Part shown: piece by piece, positions 5,926-10,662 of the stretch | Layout of the letters: each line of letters starts with the position of its first letter | How positions within the stretch are numbered: the stretch's first letter is position 1 | Origin: Desulfuromonadaceae bacterium UBA2294 | Lineage (GTDB): Bacteria > Desulfobacterota > Desulfuromonadia > Desulfuromonadales > UBA2294 | DNA length: 10,662 nt | Assembly: GCA_002345625.1 (NCBI GenBank) | Contig: DDWE01000093.1 | Coordinates: 1-10,662, forward strand | Direction of reading: 5' to 3' | Position numbers and translations under genes: made by a program | The notes under the pieces: model-generated | The model's input: only the letters and a program-made list of their open reading frames with translations | Database searches by the model: none | What the model was told of the DNA's origin: nothing

Positions 5926-7701
5926 CTAAAAAGGCCAAACCAGTGGGATAACAAAAAGGGCTACCGCCATAAACACCATATTCATTGGAATACCGACGCG
6001 AAGAAAATCGGAGAAGCGGTAGCCACCCGGACCGTAGACCATCAGGTTGGTCTGGTAACCGATTGGCGTCGCAAAACTGGCCGACGCCGCCACAGCGATG
6101 GCAATAACAAACGGTTTCGGGTCGAGACCGGATTGAGTTGCTGCGGACATGGCAATAGGAAATGCCAGCGCAGCAGCAGCATTATTGGTAATCATTTCAG
6201 TCATCAATGAGGTGATGAAATAGACCGCGGCCAACAGCACCACCGGGCCGAGAAAGGCCGTGCTGTTGATCAAATGGGTCGCCAAAAAGTCGGCAGCTCC
6301 GGTCTTCTCCAAAGCACGGCTCAGCCCGAAGGAGCAGGCAATGATAATCAATACATTCAATTCCAGCGAACGGCGCGCTTCAACCACGGTAAGACACCGC
6401 GTGAAAAGCAGCACCATGGCCGCGAGTATCGCTGCTTTAAAAATCGGGATGACCTCGAATGCAGATAAAAGAATCATTCCGACAAGGGTAACAACAGAAA
6501 TAATCGACTTTCTACGATCGATCTGCGGCAGGTCAGTGACCTTGCTGACCATGTAGAAATCCCGGGCGTGACGCCAGCGCTTGAGAAAATCCTTGCCGGC
6601 GAGCAAAAGAAGGGTGTCGCCCGGCTTAAGGGCAAGATGTCCCATGCCGGTGGCCAGACGCTCACCGTTGCGGTGTGCAGCCAGAACCACGGCATCGTAG
6701 CGGGCACGGAAATCACCTTCCTTTAGTGTGTGGCCAAGCATTGGAGAGGAACGCGACACGACGGCCTCAAGCACTCGCCCATCACCTGACTTGCGCAGAG
6801 TGGCAACCAGATCGGAACCATGCAGCAGAGTCAGTCCCTGAATACTCTGCAGTCGAACGACACCAGCCACCTGACCGGCAAACACCAGCAGATCTTCAGC
6901 ACAAAGGCGGTCACCGGGTTTGACCGGGGTAATCGTCTCACCACCTCGAATGATTTCGGCCAGGAAAAGTTGGTCCAGGTTGCGCAGCCCCGCCTGCTCA
7001 ATGGTTTTACCGACCAGAGGCCCGCCACCCTGCACCGCCATCTCCAGTAAATATTCGCGTCCACTTTCAGAAAAATCAGACTCGGGGTCAGAACGATCGG
7101 GTAAAGTACGGTAACCGACCAGAAGAAAATAGCTGATGCCGGCCAGCGCACAGGGGAGGCCGACATAAGCCAGTTCGAACATGGAAATCGAGCGGTTGTA
7201 GGACTGTTGAAACAGTCCGTTGACCACCAGATTGGTCGATGTTCCGATCAACGTGCACACGCCGCCAAAAATTGACGCATAGGAGAGTGGAATCAAAAAC
7301 TTCGACGGAGCAATGTGTTTCTTGGTTGCCCAATCGCGGATAGCCGGAACAAACATGGCGACAACTGGTGTATTGTTCAAAAAAGCCGACAGCCCAAGCA
7401 CGGGTAGCATCATCCGTACCAGCGAGCGGCGGCCACCGGTGCTTCTTCCCATGATCTTGGCCGCGAGCCATTCAAGCAGGCCGGAAGACTGGGCCGCATA
7501 AGCAATAATAAAGAGGATCGCAACCGTCAACATCCCCTTGTTACTGAAGCCGATAAAGGCATCCGATGTTGTCAGGACATCACTAAGATAAAGAATCCCG
7601 AGAGCAGAGAATACAATGACGTCCGGCGCGAACAATTCGCGCACAAGCGCCACAAACATAATGGCAATAACAATAAGAACAAAAATTGCCTCTGTGCTCA
7701 T
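5926..7701 (-). CDS. SLC13/DASS family anion permease with two TrkA-C (RCK_C) domains, probable sulfate transporter
   Basis: This 591-residue inner-membrane protein has the divalent anion:sodium symporter (SLC13/ArsB-NhaD) layout. An N-terminal block of hydrophobic segments (about 1-200) carries NNTP at 109-112 and the SNT-type motif IGTSTN at 152-157. A soluble central insert follows with two TrkA-C-like domains (about 216-288 and 305-375); each has a GKT or GHT turn and a KPGD segment. A second membrane block (about 398-591) carries TNNAAAA near 505-511 and TPIGYQTN at 545-552. The paired SNT motifs bind substrate and sodium in characterised relatives. The family transports sulfate, dicarboxylates or other anions, so specificity is not readable from motifs. 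Its position between a sulfotransferase and cysDNC makes sulfate the likely substrate, as in SAC1/SLT-like proteins with the same RCK insert. The ATG at 7701 has AGGAGA at 7710-7715, spacer 8. Confidence 0.88.
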   Translation of the reverse strand: MSTEAIFVLIVIAIMFVALVRELFAPDVIVFSALGILYLSDVLTTSDAFIGFSNKGMLTVAILFIIAYAAQSSGLLEWLAAKIMGRSTGGRRSLVRMMLPVLGLSAFLNNTPVVAMFVPAIRDWATKKHIAPSKFLIPLSYASIFGGVCTLIGTSTNLVVNGLFQQSYNRSISMFELAYVGLPCALAGISYFLLVGYRTLPDRSDPESDFSESGREYLLEMAVQGGGPLVGKTIEQAGLRNLDQLFLAEIIRGGETITPVKPGDRLCAEDLLVFAGQVAGVVRLQSIQGLTLLHGSDLVATLRKSGDGRVLEAVVSRSSPMLGHTLKEGDFRARYDAVVLAAHRNGERLATGMGHLALKPGDTLLLLAGKDFLKRWRHARDFYMVSKVTDLPQIDRRKSIISVVTLVGMILLSAFEVIPIFKAAILAAMVLLFTRCLTVVEARRSLELNVLIIIACSFGLSRALEKTGAADFLATHLINSTAFLGPVVLLAAVYFITSLMTEMITNNAAAALAFPIAMSAATQSGLDPKPFVIAIAVAASASFATPIGYQTNLMVYGPGGYRFSDFLRVGIPMNMVFMAVALFVIPLVWPF

Positions 7702-7725
7702 TTAGGTTGTCTCCTACTCAAGCGC

Positions 7726-8511
7726 TTAATCCCATTTTGAGTAGTCGTAACCAAAATCATCAACCAGATTTTTATGCAGAGTCTGTTCGATAAAAGTCCT
7801 GTCTCCATCATTATATTTTTCATAAACATTGACTTGGTTCATTCTGATAATAGAAACCCAGCCATATCCTTTCTTGTCGTTCATTTTGTCCTTGGTCGAA
7901 CCGTTGATCGCATAATCGATCGATTCACGGCTTGCTTCGATCTCAAAAAATGTGCAAATCTTCTCCACCTCTGAGGCCACATCCGCCTGCAGGTCCTCAT
8001 AGCGAACCACACAAACCCGCCCAGGGTCTGCCTTGATCACGCGTGACCAGGAATTCAGGAACCGGATATCCCACCATATATCTTTATGAAACTTCCCCCC
8101 TTTTTTATCTCCCCGTAAAAAATCAGAGAACGACGTGTCACCATAAAACTTCTTATCACGAGCATAGTGCGATTCAAGCGTCGAACGAATGTCCCGGACA
8201 AGCAGCAGGTACTTTGGCAAGGAAAACGCATCATTGGTCGCCTTGAAAGACATCAAGGGGTGCGCTATGGAATGGGAATGGACAATCTGCGGAATATTTT
8301 TGTGAATGGGTGGAACCTTCGGATGGCCAATGATTTCAAAACTGTTGATCGATTCCGGTTCATCTATTCCATACATCCGGCAGAATAATATTGTCAGAAT
8401 ATGCTTGATCCAATGACTTCCAGACTGATGCATACTGACAATAACGCCATCAAAATGACGATTGTACAATAGCGAAATATTTGTAAGTTCTTTTAAAAAG
8501 TAACTGAGCAT
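7726..8511 (-). CDS. PAPS-dependent sulfotransferase family protein
   Basis: This 261-residue protein looks like a single-domain cytosolic sulfotransferase that would move a sulfuryl group from PAPS to an acceptor. The 5'-phosphosulfate loop is SMHQSGSHW at residues 26-34. The 3'-phosphate site is LLVRDIRSTLESHYAR (about 103-118), where R106 and S114 keep the eight-residue spacing of the classic RNPxDxxxS site. VRYEDL lies in the usual place before the C-terminal helices, and VHSHS (77-81) is where KTHLP carries the catalytic His in SULT enzymes, making H80 a candidate. Gln29 replaces the Lys/Arg normally found in the PSB loop. The gene is A+T-rich compared with its neighbours, suggesting separate origin. 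The ATG at 8511 has AGGA at 8519-8522. No signal peptide or clear membrane segment is seen. Acceptor is unknown; a rhamnose-containing glycan is inferred from context only. Confidence 0.85.
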   Translation of the reverse strand: MLSYFLKELTNISLLYNRHFDGVIVSMHQSGSHWIKHILTILFCRMYGIDEPESINSFEIIGHPKVPPIHKNIPQIVHSHSIAHPLMSFKATNDAFSLPKYLLLVRDIRSTLESHYARDKKFYGDTSFSDFLRGDKKGGKFHKDIWWDIRFLNSWSRVIKADPGRVCVVRYEDLQADVASEVEKICTFFEIEASRESIDYAINGSTKDKMNDKKGYGWVSIIRMNQVNVYEKYNDGDRTFIEQTLHKNLVDDFGYDYSKWD

Positions 8512-8539
8512 TATGTCATCCTGACCTTAAAGTAAATGT

Positions 8540-9418
8540 CTAAAATTCGTCGACCAGAATTCTCTCGAGATATGTTTTGTAACCCGATTGTGGTGTCGCA
8601 GCGGCAATATCGGCCAGAAGGGCATGATCGATAAAACCTTTCCGGTAGGCAATCTCCTCCAGACAAGCAATTTTAAGTCCCTGACGCGCTTCAAGAGTGC
8701 CGATAAAATGACTCGCCTCAAGCAAGCTTTCATGGGTGCCGGTATCAAGCCAGGCGATGCCGCGACCAAGTTTTTCAACCTTGAGCATGCCACGACGTAA
8801 ATACTCCAGGTTGACATCAGTAATCTCCAGCTCACCCCGCGCCGAAGGCTTCATCTGCTTGGTGATCTCCACGACCTTTTCGTCATACAGATAGAGTCCC
8901 GGCACCGCATAATGCGACTTTGGCTTGACCGGTTTCTCCTCAATCGACAAAACATTCCCGTCCCGGTCAAACTCAACCACACCATAGCGCTCCGGATCGT
9001 TGACCGGATAACCGAAAACCTTGGCGCCGGACGTGAAGTCCGCCGTCAGGCGATCAAGGCCCATTTTCCCGTAAAAAATATTATCGCCTAGAATCAGGCA
9101 GACCGGATCGTTGGCAATGAACTCCTCACCGACCAGAAACGCCTGGGCAATCCCCTTCGGCTCGGGCTGCACAACATAGGATAAACGAATACCAAAGCGG
9201 CTGCCGTCACCGAGCAGGGCCTCAAAACGCGGGATATCGTGTGGGGTGGAGATGATCAGGATATCGTTAATCCCGGCCATCATCAACGTCCCCAACGGGT
9301 AGTAAATCATCGGCTTGTCGTAGACCGGCTGCAACTGTTTGCTGGCAACCAGGGTCAACGGATATAGACGGCTGCCGGCACCGCCGGCGAGAACGATCCC
9401 TTTTTTGATCTGTGCCAT
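8540..9418 (-). CDS. rfbA: Glucose-1-phosphate thymidylyltransferase
   Basis: RfbA/RmlA makes dTDP-glucose from dTTP and glucose-1-phosphate, the first step of dTDP-L-rhamnose synthesis. The 292-residue length equals that of characterised RmlA enzymes. Visible motifs are the nucleotide-binding GGAGSRLYPLT at 12-22, SKQLQPVYDKPMIYYPL just after it, QPEPKGIAQAF at 84-94, LGDNIFYG with the metal-binding Asp112, EEKPVKPKS and AWLDTGTHESLLEAS. All expected active-site segments are intact. An in-frame ATG at 9481 would add 21 residues overlapping rfbD and is rejected; the ATG at 9418 gives the family N-terminus and has AAGGAG at 9427-9432, inside the end of rfbD. It starts two bases after the rfbD stop, so the two are probably coupled in translation. 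The sulfotransferase gene follows after 28 bp. Confidence 0.97.
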   Translation of the reverse strand: MAQIKKGIVLAGGAGSRLYPLTLVASKQLQPVYDKPMIYYPLGTLMMAGINDILIISTPHDIPRFEALLGDGSRFGIRLSYVVQPEPKGIAQAFLVGEEFIANDPVCLILGDNIFYGKMGLDRLTADFTSGAKVFGYPVNDPERYGVVEFDRDGNVLSIEEKPVKPKSHYAVPGLYLYDEKVVEITKQMKPSARGELEITDVNLEYLRRGMLKVEKLGRGIAWLDTGTHESLLEASHFIGTLEARQGLKIACLEEIAYRKGFIDHALLADIAAATPQSGYKTYLERILVDEF

Positions 9419-9420
9419 GA

Positions 9421-10326
9421 CTACTGCTCCTTGCTGCGCTGCATGCGCAGGGCAAAATAAGTGTTCAGGCTCGACGCCCACTCCGGCTCGACAATTCCCG
9501 TCGCTTGCTGATACTTGCTTTTATCAAAAACCGACCACTGCGGGCGATGCGCTGGCAACGGATAATCGGCGGTCGCAATCGGATGAATCTGCTTGGTTAT
9601 TACCGGCAGGGCATAAACGTGTGCGAGTCGGATGATTTCACAGGCAAACTCATACCAGGTGCACATGCCGGAGTTACTGAAATGATAGATCCCGTACGGG
9701 GCAGCACAGCATGACCGATTAGGGGCCACCAGATTAAAAATCGCCTGCACCAGATCGCCGGTGTAGGTCGGTGAGCCGGTCTGGTCGGCAACGATCCGCA
9801 ACTCCTCACGCTCAGCCGCAAGACGCAGGATGGTCTCGACAAAATTGGCGCCGCCGGGGCCATACAGCCAGCTGGTGCGCAAGATGTAGTGGCGCTCAAG
9901 TCCACTTGCCGCAATAGCATGTTCACCAGCGAGTTTGGACCGTCCGTAAGCCGACAGCGGCCCGGTTTGGTCTGTCTCCAGATAAGGGGTTTTCTTATCT
10001 CCGGAAAAGACATAGTCGGTGGAAATATGCACCAGCAGTGCTCCGACTGCCTCGGCTGCAGCGGCCAGATAGCCAGGGCCGTCACCGTTGACACGGGTGG
10101 CCAGTGATTCCTGCGCTTCACAACCGTCGACATTGGTGAACGCGGCGCAGTTGACGATCAGGTCAGGAGCAAAAGTCTGCATCTCTTCCAGCACCTGAGC
10201 GCTATCCGTCACGTTAAAATCGGGCAGATCGTAGTGGCCAACCACATAGCCGGCGGGCGCTGACTCACACAGCATCTGTGCCAGCATCCCCTTTGAACCG
10301 ATCAGAGCCAGTCGTCGTTTTGTCAT
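9421..10326 (-). CDS. rfbD: dTDP-4-dehydrorhamnose reductase
   Basis: RfbD/RmlD reduces dTDP-4-keto-L-rhamnose with NAD(P)H to dTDP-L-rhamnose, the last step of the pathway. It is an extended short-chain dehydrogenase. From the chosen start (301 residues) the dinucleotide loop is LIGSKGMLAQ at 8-17, followed by VNCAAFTNVDGCE at 58-70, HISTDYVFSGD at 100-110 with the Thr103-Asp104-Tyr105 triplet, and the catalytic YGRSK at 127-131. RTSWLYGPGG and DQTGSPTY complete the family signature. Start choice is uncertain: in-frame ATGs at 10374, 10353 and 10326 exist. The 10326 start is preferred because it puts the beta strand of the Rossmann fold right at the N-terminus and follows the rfbB stop by one base (TGATATG). 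None has a strong Shine-Dalgarno, which fits translational coupling to rfbB. Confidence 0.93.
   Translation of the reverse strand: MTKRRLALIGSKGMLAQMLCESAPAGYVVGHYDLPDFNVTDSAQVLEEMQTFAPDLIVNCAAFTNVDGCEAQESLATRVNGDGPGYLAAAAEAVGALLVHISTDYVFSGDKKTPYLETDQTGPLSAYGRSKLAGEHAIAASGLERHYILRTSWLYGPGGANFVETILRLAAEREELRIVADQTGSPTYTGDLVQAIFNLVAPNRSCCAAPYGIYHFSNSGMCTWYEFACEIIRLAHVYALPVITKQIHPIATADYPLPAHRPQWSVFDKSKYQQATGIVEPEWASSLNTYFALRMQRSKEQ
9427..9432 (-). promoter_or_regulatory. Ribosome binding site of rfbA
   Basis: AAGGAG on the minus strand, 8 nt before the ATG at 9418 and within the last codons of rfbD. It fixes the 292-residue start of rfbA over the longer in-frame ATG at 9481. Confidence 0.75.
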
Positions 10327-10327
10327 A

Positions 10328-10662
10328 TCAGCGTGCGCCGTACTGTTTGTCATAGTATTGCCGATAAGCGCCACTGGTCACCTCGGCCACCCAGTCCGGG
10401 TGGGCCAGATACCAGTCGATGGTCTGCTCAATCCCCTGCTCGAAAGTCAGCGACGGCTCCCAGCCAAGCTCCTGACGAATCTTGCTCGCATCGATGGCAT
10501 AGCGCCGATCGTGACCAGGGCGATCCTTAACAAAACGGATCAGCGAACGGCGCCCCTGCCCATTGGCCAGCAGCCCGACCCGTGCGTCGAGCAGATCGCA
10601 GACGGTCTCGACCACTTCAATATTCTGTTTTTCGTTATTGCCGCCGATGTTGTAGGTCTCAC
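10328..10662 (-). CDS. rfbB: dTDP-glucose 4,6-dehydratase, C-terminal part (cut by window edge)
   Basis: This is the C-terminal 111 residues of RfbB/RmlB, which removes water from dTDP-D-glucose to give dTDP-4-keto-6-deoxy-D-glucose using bound NAD. The reading frame is open to the right edge, so the Rossmann N-terminus and the catalytic YxxxK region lie outside the window. The visible part begins ETYNIGGNNEKQNIEVV and contains VKDRPGHDRRYAIDASK, LGWEP and TIDWYLAHPDWV, then GAYRQYYDKQYGAR at the end. This matches the conserved sugar-nucleotide-binding tail of the family closely. A GTG at 10615 is internal and is not a start. The stop (10328-10330) is one base before the preferred rfbD ATG, so rfbB, rfbD and rfbA form a tight operon. 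Confidence 0.96.
   Translation of the reverse strand, partial: ETYNIGGNNEKQNIEVVETVCDLLDARVGLLANGQGRRSLIRFVKDRPGHDRRYAIDASKIRQELGWEPSLTFEQGIEQTIDWYLAHPDWVAEVTSGAYRQYYDKQYGAR

Noticed and set aside
7720..7727. AAGCGCTT palindrome at the sulfotransferase-permease junction
   Set aside because: Eight bases, overlapping a stop codon. It is too short to support an operator or recombination site without conservation data.

Overview
All twelve genes recognised in this window lie on the minus strand, so the biological order runs from high to low coordinates. The best guess at the host is a deltaproteobacterium of the Desulfuromonadales/Geobacterales type. This rests on the look of the proteins, the yicC-gmk-rpoZ-spoT block and a GC content in the low-to-mid fifties. 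It is inference from memory of those genomes, not from a database search.

Layout, reading with transcription. (1) 10662-8540 holds the 3' end of rfbB, then rfbD and rfbA, three of the four dTDP-L-rhamnose genes, nearly abutting. (2) 8511-3083 holds a four-gene sulfate block: a PAPS-dependent sulfotransferase, an SLC13/DASS permease with two cytosolic TrkA-C (RCK_C) domains, cysD, and a fused cysNC. Together they would import sulfate, activate it to APS and PAPS, and transfer sulfuryl groups to an acceptor. (3) 3069-2521 holds rfbC, the missing fourth rhamnose gene. (4) 2488-1 holds a housekeeping block: yicC (endoribonuclease family), gmk (guanylate kinase), rpoZ (omega subunit) and the N-terminal 187 residues of a SpoT/Rel ppGpp enzyme.

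The most notable feature is the architecture. A complete sulfate-uptake, PAPS-synthesis and sulfotransfer pathway is inserted between rfbA and rfbC, with short gaps (1-nt overlap to 51 bp). This predicts that the organism makes a sulfated, rhamnose-containing surface polysaccharide, comparable in logic to the dedicated nodPQ/nodH sulfation genes of rhizobia. No PAPS reductase or sulfite reductase gene is present, which fits sulfation better than cysteine synthesis, although such genes could lie outside the window. The sulfotransferase gene is visibly richer in A+T than its neighbours and carries Gln where the phosphosulfate-binding loop normally has Lys or Arg.

No tRNA, rRNA, CRISPR array, insertion sequence or convincing rho-independent terminator was seen. 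The longest gap between genes is 92 bp (564-655) and contains a perfect 10-bp stem-loop. The absence of visible terminators makes one long transcript from the rhamnose genes through spoT possible, but internal promoters cannot be excluded by eye.
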